Shown: positions 35,766-47,143 of the stretch, piece after piece
How positions within the stretch are numbered: position 1 is the first letter of the stretch
How the letters are laid out: every line of letters begins with the position of its first letter
DNA from: Panaeolus papilionaceus
Lineage: Eukaryota; Basidiomycota; Agaricomycetes; Agaricales
Assembly (NCBI GenBank): GCA_015501605.1
Contig: JADNRZ010000011.1
Span: forward strand, 682,001 to 746,000
DNA: 64,000 nt
Direction of reading: 5' to 3'
The notes under the pieces: generated by a model
Seen by the model: only the letters and a program-made list of their open reading frames with translations
What the model was told of the DNA's origin: nothing
Databases searched by the model: none
Translations under genes and position numbers: made by a program

Positions 35766-38700
35766 ATGGATAATGTTCCAAGTCTGCATTATGCAAAAGC
35801 ACGCCCAAAAAGAAATCAAGCAATTAATCCATTGGCAGGGCTGGAAAAGAAATCCAGCTCCGGGTCAACACTGTCAATTCCGGTGAAACGAAAACGCAAG
35901 GATGGTTTTGATGAGACGATCTTGGAGGAACACAGGTTGTCAGACTTGGTTGGAGGACGATTGGGGCAATCAGGATCAGCAGAAAACACACACAATATTC
36001 CAGATGCACCATACAACAGCTTCATGCCACATACAGATAACCCTATGGCAGCCACCTCGAGTTTCCGCCCTGCTCCAGATCTGTTTGAACAACAGTTGAT
36101 GCAGTCTACACTGCCTATAGATCTGGAGCTAGACCGTGCTCCAATCCTTGAAGCGGAGGAAAACGACGACAGCCTCTCCACCAGGGTAAGAGTTGATTGT
36201 GAGTCTCTAATGGATGGGGAACTGATAGTCCGGCAGACTCAGCAGGGATATATTGAGGAATTTGTTGCCCGGATCGATACAATCTTACCAGCATCAACAG
36301 CTAACGAGTTTCTGGACGAAGATCGCCAGCTGTGTCACCACTGTTCTTCCAATAACCGGAAGCGCCGTGGAATCTGGCGCTGCCAGGACTGTTTTAATCC
36401 AGAAGCCATGTGCCGGGCATGCATGTGACATGCACACATGGCTAATCCTTTTCATCAGATCGAATGCTGGCTGGGTGACCATTTCCGCCCAGCAGCCCTC
36501 TGGGAGGTTGGTGTGTACATTGCTCCCGCCCACCACAAAAAGCAGACTTGTGAGCAATGCAAGACCCGGAATATACTCATCGCGCAGGCACAGGACCGGG
36601 AACGAAGGAAAGATGAAGAGGAATTGATCCTCCTCAAGCGCGGAAGATTCCCCCCCACCCCGGGTTCAGTGGGTGAATCACCGGACAACAATCTCCCTGA
36701 CGACAATCCCCTGGATACTTCCCTTCCCAATCCATCTTCCGAGGATGACCTGACTGATGAAGAATTCGAACAAATGTTGGAGGAAGCCTATCGGCTCCAT
36801 GAAGAGAAAGGAAGCACATTTCTTGGGTGCCCATCGGGAGATCCAGACATTGTTCATCCTGATGTCCAATTGTTGTTACATTCAGATCTCAAGAGGATTG
36901 TCCACACCAATGGTATTCACCACCTCCGACTGTTTACTTGTGATTGTGGAGGGAATGCTGGGATGATTGGGGACCTTGTTGCTTCTTCCCTCATGCCAGC
37001 ATCATTCACTGTTCCAAAAACCTTCTTCACCCGCCAACTCCTCGATTTCAGTCGTTTGTGTAATCTCGAACTGAAATGTTCCTCCTATCAATTTCATCAA
37101 CTTCTCCGCTGGATGACATGCCCACTATCTCCCGGTACAGTCAAGAGCTTGTATCATGAATTTCAGCGCATGTGTCGTCTGTGGCGCTGGCTCAAAAAGC
37201 TGACTTGGGCAGGTTTTCAGTTTGAAGGGAAGCCTGCGGAGCCTGCCGCTGCAGCCTTTGCTATTTTTTGTGCAGCATGCCCTCAACCGGGAATCAACTT
37301 ACCTGGGGATTGGTCCGATGACCCTGATCAGACCCTCTATGGACGGACCTTTGTCGCTGATAGGAACTTCAAGGCTGACCATGTTCAACAAAAAGGGAAG
37401 GATGTCCCCCTGTATGACGGAGCGGGAATTATGCCAAATACGCATCAGTACTGGGAGCACATTGAGGGTGTGCAAGAAGTTAGGACGGTAAGCTGTGATA
37501 CACCCTTGTTGAGAGGCTGCTCCTTATCTTATTTCCATAAAGAAAGCTGCATGTGATAACAGCTTTCGTGCGATTGACAATGCACTTAGATCAACCAAGG
37601 CATGTGACATTACAGGGGTTGTCGGGATTGCATGCGCCCGTCATGGTTGTTATTGCCCAAATGGCGTTGTGGATCTCCAGTGGGGTGAACAACAGAAAAA
37701 TGTAGACTTCGCTTTTGTCAGGTCTTTGCAGCACACATCTGTCGATATCCGCCAGAAAGTTACCCTCCTCTACGATATTGCTTGTCAATATTCAGTAAAC
37801 CTCCGGCGTCGAATTGATGGCATGCTGTCCGCGGGAGTTCCGAATCTCCGGGATTTGATCATCGACCGGGCAATCGGCTTATTTCACGTTCATGCTCACA
37901 AGGATTCATGTTTCTTCCGATTCTCCCCTACTTTTATCCCTGGCCTTGGAACCGTTGCGGGAGAGATTCTCGAGTCCCTCTGGGCAGCGTTGAACGAAAT
38001 ATCAATCAGCTTACGCACAGCATCCCTCTCCTACCGGGCGGAAATGATGGATGACCACGCCACAGACTCGAATCATAAAAAAATGCTGAACATGGCTGCA
38101 TCTCTGACGACACAACATGCGGAGGCGATGGAGAATGCCAAGACACACTCAACAATCTTTGCTGAAATCAATGCAAGAGCACATGACCAACAGTTGGCCG
38201 TGGGGTGGAAATGAAGTATCGAGGAAGCGGAAGCCGTTCGAATGACAAAGCCGGAAGTAATGGATATATATGCTGCGGATATGGCCAAAGTTGACTCCAC
38301 CAACATTGCAGCAAGTGAACGGCGTATAGCGACCCCAAATACTGTTCTGGAAAAATATTTGGATACTGCCATCATGGTGCAGGAACGACAGTGAGTGCTT
38401 CATTTCGGTATTGGACTTGATATCGCATTCAATGTTATTCCTGGTCAGAATTGAATTAAAACGCTTGATCAAATCCGCTGGCACGACTCCCGCGGACACG
38501 GAAGTTACTCTCATTCAAAATCGACGAACATCCTTGCTAGAGTTCATCAGCACACTGAAGGACCTGGAAAATCACGCCGGGATCAAATTAATTTCATCCC
38601 AAACACCCGGTTTGATCTCTTCTCCGACTGACTCCGGAGCGCTGCCGGAGCAATTGGTTTTGGGACTCCCCTCCAACAAGAACTTGGTGGAACACCAACT

Positions 38701-39514
38701 TGCCTGCGAGACTGAGCTCAATATGCGCATCGATCAGGGGCAACGACATCTTGACAATATTCGTGAACTTATCGTCGAAAAATCACTTCAATATTCTCAC
38801 GTCATCAAGATAGCGAAGACAAAATCTATCACAACGCGATCCCGTCAGAAGATCAACGACATTTCACACCTGCTGGACTTCCATTGCGAAGTCTATAGTT
38901 CCTGTCGTGCGGCCATTATAGCTCTCAGTCCCAACAACCGGGTCTTGGATGCACTCCGGCCGTTGGGAAGAAAGGACCTCAATGCTAGCTCAGCTCTGCT
39001 GCTGCCGAATTCCAAGAAGTCGACGAAAATCAGCCTGTCCCTCTCATGGATCTGGCGTTCACGGGCAATATTGCGAACGGGACTTTCGCCCGCGGACAGT
39101 GACACATCAGATGCTGTTGCGACGCAAGAATGTATGTATTGCACCCTCAACTCCTCAATGTTTGTATTTCATCATGCACAAGTTCTTCGAATTCATTGGT
39201 TACGAGCCAGGGCGCTATCTCGAAGATGGTCAGAAGAAGTGAAACTTATTTCACATGAGATGCAGTGGACTGTCCGATATTTCTGCTATCAATCCACTAA
39301 ATGGCGTACTTGGGCTCAGGATCCCAAGTTCTCAAAATCATCCCCGGAGTATTTGAGTTATGCAAAATCGTCCCCGGAGCACGCAGCGTACATACAATCG
39401 GCCGTGGCATATGCTAAGCGGCAGCAGGATTCTTGGATCAAGCTTTCTATTCAGGCTGACATTGCATTCAAGCAAATGAATCCTAGTTACGTTTCTCCAT
39501 TCAATAACAAGTAA
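35766..39514 (+). pseudogene. Element gene E3: KDZ transposase with CxC2-type cysteine cluster, two in-frame stops
   Basis: Exons 35766-37487, 37543-38390, 38449-39131 and 39183-39514 join in phase to 1194 codons. Residues from about 190 form the cysteine cluster found next to KDZ transposase domains: CHHCSSNNRKR, CQDCF, CRAC, then FHQIECW and a histidine-rich end. The transposase domain follows exon 2: DITGVVGIACARHGCYCPNG, VDLQWGEQQKNVDFAF, LLYDIACQYSVNLRRRI, HVHAHKDSCFFRFSP, GEILESLWAALNEIS. The C-terminal part has the conserved VLRIHWLRARAL and EMQWTVRYF blocks. Two TGA codons interrupt otherwise perfect frames: 36426-36428 (residue 221, inside the cysteine cluster) and 38212-38214 (residue 798). 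Both are consistent with a C-to-T change in a CGA arginine codon. The transposase is expected to cut and paste the element; this copy is probably dead in cis. Confidence 0.85.
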
Positions 39515-40134
39515 AATTTTATTTCGTACTGTACACGCTTGCTAAATTCAAAAACAAAATCCAAAGTTCATGGAAACTAATCCGACGTGAAGTAAAGTTG
39601 AGTGTCCGAACCATAATCAGTCCCATCGACAGAAGACGAGCTGTGAGTTCCCCGGGCCTGCTGATTACCTCCCGCTTCCACGGACGCAGATTGACCATCA
39701 TCAACTTCGGACTCTGATGTCCACTCCTCATCATCGTCGCTGTTGTCCTCATCATCACCATCCTCATTACCATCATCCTCACCTTCATCATCTTCATCTT
39801 CTGTTTCATCATCTTCGTCGTCGTCTTCCTCTTCGTCGTCTTCTTCTCCGGTATCTTCTTCGTCATCTTCTTCTTCTCCGGTGTCTTGTTCGTACTGATT
39901 ATCCTCGGTCATCTTGCCCTCACCATGCTTAATCTCAGGGTTGATTCCCGCTGCCGGACCATCCAAGGAGAGTCAAGTCAGCCCCTGTTGGATACTAACG
40001 TCATCTGCCCCGCTGCGTCCCCGACCATTCTCAACATCCATCTCCAGGCTTGCATCTGTGCAAGAATCATTAGTTTACGACATTGCATCTTGTAATATTT
40101 GTAAGGCTTACTGGGGGGCGCATGTACAAGAAAA

Positions 40135-40413
40135 TGTTGTAATTATTAGATTAGATTCATTTTCTTCATCTCGCTTCACATCACATGACCTCCGTCCGCT
40201 CCCTTAGTTTAGTTTCTATTCGCGCTGGCTCTCCTCAGTCCATATTGCATGTACTGAGGTGAGCTACAAGTTATTCCACTCGTTATCCAGCTATTTACTT
40301 ACATTACCCTGTAGTTTGTCTACCTACAGGTACTCTCTAATATATCTCAGTCCATATTGCATGTACTGAGTTTGTCTACCTACAGCTCTCTCTCGTGACC
40401 TCTATACCCAACA
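40135..40413 (+). repeat. Copia 5' LTR
   Basis: 279 bp from TGTTGT to CCCAACA. Internally it repeats CAGTCCATATTGCATGTACT twice and TTTGTCTACCTACAG twice. The sequence after it, TAAGGTTATGGGCCCC, is the presumptive primer-binding region; the tRNA was not identified. Confidence 0.92.
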
Positions 40414-40595
40414 TAAGGTTATGGGCCCCGCCCGCGTCTAATTATCTCGCTGGCAATACTCTCCTGGTCTTCTCATTGGCTCACATTTCCCTCATCCCCG
40501 CTCTTGCTCCATTCCTTCACAATTCCATTCATTCCACTGCCACCTCATCACTGCTTCGCTCTCACACTGTCAAACTCTAACTCTAATTACCAACT

Positions 40596-43500
40596 ATGGC
40601 AACCTCTTCATCCTCGAAATCTATTCCTGGTGCATCTAACCGCTTATTCGACATCCCATCTTTGGAAGATGATGGCTCGAATTACCAGACTTGGAAATTC
40701 CGAGTACAGATGGTCTTGGATATACGAGGACTCTGGAATGTGGTCAGTGGATTAGACCTCAAACCAACTCCTCTAGACAGTTCGGCAGACAGTACCAAGA
40801 AGGCTACGTATCAGGACTTGCTAGAGCGATGGCAGCTACAGGATAAGGAAGCACGAGCCCAGATTACCCTCACGTTGAAGGACGAGCCCCTCGCTGGTGT
40901 TTTCCACCTCACTACGGCTTTCGAAATCTGGGACCAGCTCCAACGTCGCTACGAAGGGAAAGGGAAGTTCACCATCGCCTACCTCATCATGGAGATTTTC
41001 CGAGGCACCCTCACCGAAGACGAGTCACTTGAGCAGCAGCTCAACGCCATTCGCCATAAGGCTCACATCCTATCGACCCTTAGTGTCGCTCTCCCGGATA
41101 AGGCCATCGCAGCTGCTCTCATTCTCCAACTCCCTTCTGCCTATGACACTCTTCGAGAGTTGCTCATCATGCAACCAGAGGATAAACTCACATCCGATCA
41201 TGTCATTGATCAGATCCTCACTGCTGAGAAGGCTCGCAAACAGGAATCCCAAATCGCTCTCTTTACGCGATCATCCCAAAGATCTTCTTCCGGTTATCCT
41301 GGTGGAAAGTCTGCGGGTGGGAAGAAGGACAAGGAGAAGAAGGACGTAAAGTGTCACCACTGCAAGAAGAAGGGCCACGTCAAGTCTGAGTGTCGGAAAC
41401 TAAAGGCCGAACTCAAGGCGAAGGAGAAGACATCGGAAGCCACTCCAGCACCATCCTCTTCGGAGAAGAAGGATAACGGAAATGCTTCGACCTCTCATTC
41501 AGCCAAAATCGCCACACTTGACCCGTCTCCAAGGTCCGATGCCGATTCGGAACCTGGTGTCATTCACCTCTTCATGTCTCGTGCCGCTGCTACCGAAAGT
41601 CGCTCCTCACTCACCAAATCGTGGATTCTCGACTCTGGAGCTACAGCCCACATGACCTCGAATCGTGATTGGTTCATGTCATACACCCCTCTCGCCTCTC
41701 CTGTACGTGTCTATCTTGGAGATGAGTCCTACATCAAGGCGACTGGAATTGGCCGTGTCCAGATGAAGCTTCATCACGCTGATGGATCCTTCACCACAGC
41801 GATCTTCAACAACGTCCATCACGTACCTGATCTCAATGGAAACCTCATCTCGGTTGATGGTCTCAATGATCGTGGCCTCGGAGTTACCTTCGTTAAGGGT
41901 AAAGGCACGATTTTCAATGCCAAAACCAATGAGGTTCATGGTTCCACCACTCGCTTAGGCAAGCTCCATGTAGTGAACTGTACGGTGATTCTCCCAGAAG
42001 TCGCCTACTACTGCGCTCCAGCAACTCCTTCAGATCACCTCCCTGACTCCAGCGATGATGATGATTACGAAGAGGCTCTTCTGGCTTCAATTCCGAAGCA
42101 GAAATCGTCCAAAGCCTCCTTCTCTCTCTGGCATCGTTGTCTTGGCCACATCATGCCTGATTCTGTGCGCAAACTTCATCGCAAGAACATGGTTAATGGC
42201 ATGGAGATCTCTGAGGATGACTCTTCCTCCCTTAACACCTGTATTCCTTGTCTCGAAGGAAAGCAAACTCGCGCCCCCATCCCCAAAGTCTCCAACATTG
42301 AACACCCACGTGTCCTTTTCCGCATTCACTCCGACGTCTGTGGGCCATCCCAGACTCTCTCCCAAGACGGCTACCGCTACTTCATCACATTCATTGATGG
42401 AAAATCGAACTATGCCAAAGTTCGACTCCTCAAGAACAAGTCGGATGCCACAGTCAACCTTCGTCAGCTCATCGCTCGAGCTGAGGTTGAAACTGGGGAG
42501 AAAATCGATCGTTTTCGCAACGATGGTGGAGGTGAATACATCAAAACGGAACTGTTGGAACTCCTGAAGGAAAAAGGGATCCATTTTGAGGATACGAACC
42601 CTGATACACCGCAACAGAATGGAAAATCTGAGCGGATGAATCGTACCCTTCAGGAACGGGCGGTCACTTTGCTTTCCGAGGCTGGTCTTCCAAAGAAATA
42701 CTGGTCCTACGCCATCCTTCATGCTACATACCTCCACAACCTTTCCCCCACATGTGCCAACTCTGACGACGTCACCCCCCACGAAGCTTACACTGGCAAC
42801 AAGCCATCCATCGCCCACCTTCGTGTCTTTGGCTGCAAAGCTTGGGTTCATATACCTAAGTCTAAGCGCCAGAAGTTCTCGAAACGAACCATTGAATGTG
42901 TATTCCTAGGCTTTGCTGAGCATAGGAAAGCTGACATCCTTGGTGAGAAGACTTCGAAGGGGATTGGACGAATTATCCAGTCCAGGGATGTCATATTTGA
43001 TGAGGGGGGATCGTCTGGCACTACCAGGGTTGTCATTAGCGAATCGCCTTCGCGAAACGACTCTGAAACTGTGGAAGAAGTGGTGGTAAATGCTGAGGAG
43101 CTAGGGGGGAACACTAAACCTGAAGATAGCGACGTCCCAGGCACTCAGGACAAGCCTAAAGGCAAGGAGAAGCTCAAGGACAATCAGGACGACGACGACG
43201 ACGATAGGAAACCTGGAAATAGTGCCCCAGATCGCACTAGTGGCTCCAGCAAGCCTGCCAGCACCCCTACAACTCGTTCTCACGATATCTCTGGAACGAG
43301 CGAACGCGCGGCCAAACGGACTTCAGATTCGGATTCGCCGACCCCGAAAACGTCCAAATCGACTGCCACGTCGAAATATCCGCGCGATCCACCTTGGAAA
43401 TCGTCCCTACCATATCCATCTCCTCCTCCTCCTCCTGAAACACGTCGTTCTACCCGAAATCGTCGCCAGCCTGTCAAAGACGACGACGCGCGCTACTCAG

Positions 43501-45238
43501 TGACGTCCTATGCTCGTAGGAAGGCCTCCAACGCTCCTGAACCTCCAGCACCACAGGAAACGCCTCCAGAACCCCAGAATCTCGCCTCCAACTCCACTAT
43601 CACTCCTCCACTCCATCCTGCTTCAGTGGGCGACGAATCAGCGAAGACTTCGCGTCTAGATCGTGATCCACTCACCTACGAAGAAGCTATGGCTGGACCA
43701 GATGCTCCCAACTGGAAAGTATCAACAGTCAAGGAGCTGAGTCGTTTCGTGGAGATCCACCTTTTCGACCAACGAGGGAAGGAAATTGTACCTCGTGGAC
43801 AACGTCCAGTCGATTGCAAGTGGGTTTTCAAGCGAAAATTCGGTCCTGATGGCAAGGTCATTGAGTACAAGGCTCGTCTCGTCGCCAAAGGCTTCACTCA
43901 GGTCGAGGGCATCGATTACGACGAAACATTTTCACCGGTCACCAAACAAACTACCATTCGCTCCCTTCTTGCTCTATCAGCTCGCCTTAAATGGCACCTG
44001 CATCAAGTCGATTTCAAATCTGCTTTCACCAACTCAGATCTCGACCGCGAAATCTACATGAAGATGCCACCTGGCTGGACCGAAGGGAATCCAACTGATG
44101 TCTGGAAACTCAACAAGGCCCTGTATGGACTCAAACAGGCCTCGCGCGAGTGGTACAAGGTCGTCCGGAACATGCTTGAGAAGGAACTTGGTTTCACCCG
44201 AAGCGACGCCGATCATGCTCTTTTCTACAAGACAGAGGAGAATGGTAACCTGGTTATTCTAGCTGTCTATGTTGATGATACCCTCATCGCCTGCAAGGAT
44301 CTCGACATCGTCGAACGGTACAAGGAAATTTTGGACGACTTCTACGAAATTACCAACCTTGGCGAAGTCAACTGGATCCTTGGAATGCATGTCAAACGCA
44401 ATTTCAAAGCTGGCACCATCTCAATCTCACAGGAACAATACATCAACACCATTCTCGAACGTCATGGCATGGCAATTGCCGTCCTGTCTCTACTCCCATG
44501 GATCCCAATGTCCAACTACCTACCCTTGAGAAGGCTGAAGTCGATATCACTGACTACCAGTCTCGTGTAGGTTCCCTCATGCACCTTATGGTGTGTACTC
44601 GGCCCGACATCGCCTATTCAGTGGGCGTTGTCTCTCGCTATTCTGCCACTCCTGGCGAGGTACATCTCACTGCTGTCAACCGCATTTTCCGCTATCTCCG
44701 TGGAACATCCGACTATGCTCTGGTGTACGACAGCACCTATGGTCCGGATGAACCTGAAGTCTACTGCGACTCAGACTGGGCAGGAGATCACAAGACTCGT
44801 AAGTCTACTTCTGGATATGTCACCATTCTGTCTGGTGGCGCCATTTCTTGGATATCCAGGAAGCAAACCTGTGTCTCCCTATCCAGTACCGAGGCCAAAT
44901 TTATCGCTGCTTCCACAGCATCTCAAGAAGCCGCCTGGCTTCGTTCTCTCTTTACTTCCCTTGGTTTACCTCCTTCTGAACCTACCACCCTCTTGATTGA
45001 TAATCAACCTGCTATCCACAATATCAAGAATGGTACAATCAATGAGCGCACCAAGCACATCGATACCAAATTTCGCTACATTTGCGATCGGTATGAAAAC
45101 GGGATTATTCATCCTGAATACGTACCCACTGGTGATCAGGTTGCTGACGTTCTTACGAAAGCACTTGCTCGTGAAAAGTTCACTCGATTTGTTTGGGATC
45201 TCGGACTTCGTTCTCCTGCTTATAATCCAGCTCGATGA
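40596..45238 (+). pseudogene. Copia Gag-Pol polyprotein with one frameshift in the RT region
   Basis: The first frame runs 40596-44570 (1324 codons) and the second continues to 45238. Gag with YQTWKFRVQMVL is followed by a zinc knuckle CHHCKKKGHVKSEC (residues 253-266). The protease has WILDSGATAHMT (active-site Asp near residue 346). The integrase has LWHRCLGHI, CIPCLEGK, the DDE residues in IHSDVCGP and FRNDGGGEYIK, and NGKSERMNRTLQE. RT has ARLVAKGFTQVEGIDYDETF and YVDDTLI (near residue 1224). RNase H has CDSDWAGD, KSTSGY and LSSTEAKF. Near 44473-44478 (ATGGCAATTGCC) one base is missing, so the expected NCRPVSTPMDPN reading lies in the next frame. This cuts off the end of RT and RNase H. 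Identical LTRs alongside this lesion mean the frameshift is recent, or was copied from a defective parent. Confidence 0.9.
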
Positions 45239-45245
45239 GTGGGCA

Positions 45246-45524
45246 TGTTGTAATTATTAGATTAGATTCATTTTCTTCATCTCGCTTCACATCACATGAC
45301 CTCCGTCCGCTCCCTTAGTTTAGTTTCTATTCGCGCTGGCTCTCCTCAGTCCATATTGCATGTACTGAGGTGAGCTACAAGTTATTCCACTCGTTATCCA
45401 GCTATTTACTTACATTACCCTGTAGTTTGTCTACCTACAGGTACTCTCTAATATATCTCAGTCCATATTGCATGTACTGAGTTTGTCTACCTACAGCTCT
45501 CTCTCGTGACCTCTATACCCAACA
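45246..45524 (+). repeat. Copia 3' LTR
   Basis: 279 bp, no difference from the 5' LTR noticed on direct reading. It starts 8 bp after the Pol stop codon, and the short GAGTGGGCA before it is the probable polypurine-like primer. Confidence 0.92.
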
Positions 45525-47143
45525 AAAGAAAATCAAGTGTCAATCCCGAGTCAACGGGCAGTAGAGGCCAATCGGCTGGAGGCAGAGCACTGCCCCAGAA
45601 TGTCTCACCATCAATGAGCTCCTGATCAGTAGCATCAAGGGACAAATGTGTTTCAAAGGCGGGCGGAAAAATTGGGGTCAGGGAGAACTCTCTGAGCGGA
45701 GCGGGTATAAAATTTGACCCGCCGAGAACGCTGGGGCGTGATTTTGGCGGAGTAGAAACCTCCCCCGGGATTGTTGCAAGAAAGTCGAGATTGATAGATG
45801 ATGGGGACGCTGGATGAGCGGGGATTGCGTTGAGGAAGTGGAGGTCGAGTGATGGCGTATCCCGGGGAGGAGTTGAAGGATAACTCGGCATTGCAGCAAG
45901 GAAGTTGAGATCGATCGGTGGTGATGATACCGGAAGTAGTGGCACAGTGTCAAGGAAGTCGAGGTTGGGTTCGAGAAAATCGAGACTGGTGGATGAAGGC
46001 AATACCGGGGAAGCGTCTAAGAAGTCGAGACTCATCAGATTTGGCTGATCAAAATTCCCCAGAAACTCCAAGTCAAACATGTTCCCCCTTCGCCTTCCTT
46101 GTTCCCCTCATTCTCACCCACGGCTTCGTCTTGCTCCTGATCCTCCATTTCACCCCCTCCCAACTGTGGGTTAGACACCCCGGTGGCCAATTCCTTCTCT
46201 TCAATCGCGTGGATTGCGGTCCGCCAAAGCTCCCAATGAAGAACCTCTTTTTCGCTCAGTTTCCCCCTTTCGAAGTCAAGAAACTCCTTGACATCTCCCT
46301 GTTCAGTCACTTCCTCCCAATCCAAGGTCAGCAGCTGGAGGAGAAAGAGGTGCTTCGGGTACTGAGTCACTGGAAGCAAGTACGAAGGCCTGGTCTTCCA
46401 AGATGAGTCACTAGCCCACTTGTCGTCGATTCTGCGTACATGCTTGTATACAACTTCAAGTTGTGTTTCGAAGTCGTTCATAGCCACAGCAATGTTCCGA
46501 CGCCCGATAATCTCCGCAGGACCATATTCCTGAGTGGACTTCTGCCACCAGTTATAGGCGAAGGTCACGGGTGGGAGCCATGCTTCCATGACTTCGGGCA
46601 GATTCTGCCAATGTTCCGCTTCAAGGGGAATGTGGTCGACATCCCCACGCCCTATATGCAAAAGGTGGGATCCAAAAGCCTCCAAAGGGGGGCATAAGAC
46701 GGCTTGCGCACGCCCCCAGCTTCCACTGACAGCAGCGACTGCCAGGAAATAATCCTGCTTAGGGTCAGCAATTGTTGAAGGTTGAAAACATTTCAAACTC
46801 ACGAGCTCGGCAATGAAGCCCCTTTCCAACCATTTTAAGTGGTTAATGTTGTTTTCATCCCGCCCCGCCGCGGATGCAAAATCCCGGATAGCCAAAGCAA
46901 TGCTTGTAATACGAAAGCCGCCATATGTTACGATGTCCTGAATGTAGTAATGACGAGCAATTGTGTCCCCTTCATGGTACTTGGGCATCCCGTCGAGCTT
47001 ACAACTAGCTTTGTTTGCATTCCACAAACTAGAGGGTTGACGTTTAGCGAAAGGCATTGTGTTGGTGGTTGTTGGAACCAGGAGAAGGTAATCAACTGAG
47101 ATTGATGGGGATCGATTGTCATGATAAGATCACATGACGATAA

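Larger units (their letters stand above)
40135..45524 (+). mobile_element. Ty1/Copia LTR retrotransposon, full length
   Basis: 5.39 kb, bounded by two 279-bp LTRs that read identically by eye and have TG...CA ends. The order Gag, protease, integrase, reverse transcriptase, RNase H (integrase before RT) defines Copia. It lies inside exon sequence of E4. Flanks: AAGAAAA directly before the 5' LTR, and AAAGAAAATC after the 3' LTR. The same AAGAAAA word is therefore repeated, with one extra A on the right, rather than as a clean 5-bp target duplication. Confidence 0.93.
39577..47057 (-). pseudogene. Element gene E4: unknown cargo protein, split by a Copia insertion
   Basis: Reading from 47057 (MPFAKRQPSSLW): exon 47057-46803, an in-frame 48-nt intron (GTGAGT to CTAAGCAG), then 46754 onward. 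The N-terminal 300 residues have many Trp/His/Leu (LEAEHWQNLPEVMEAWLPP) but no domain I recognise. Near 46085 the frame GEGG must shift by one within a run of five Gs to continue into the repeat-like stretch MSLDFLDASP, LDFLDTVPLLP, LHFLNAIPAHP. At codon TTTCTT (45526) the Copia element interrupts. The frame resumes exactly at 40134 (VHAPP), with further exons 40134-40112 and 40055-39577. The last exon has a TGA at 39973-39975 and then a very acidic Asp/Glu tail ending YFTSD at 39577. So there are three separate lesions: frameshift, insertion and stop. Confidence 0.7.

Noticed and set aside
42087..42851. 254-codon minus-strand frame inside the Copia integrase region
   Set aside because: Antisense shadow of a certain pol gene with no homology of its own.
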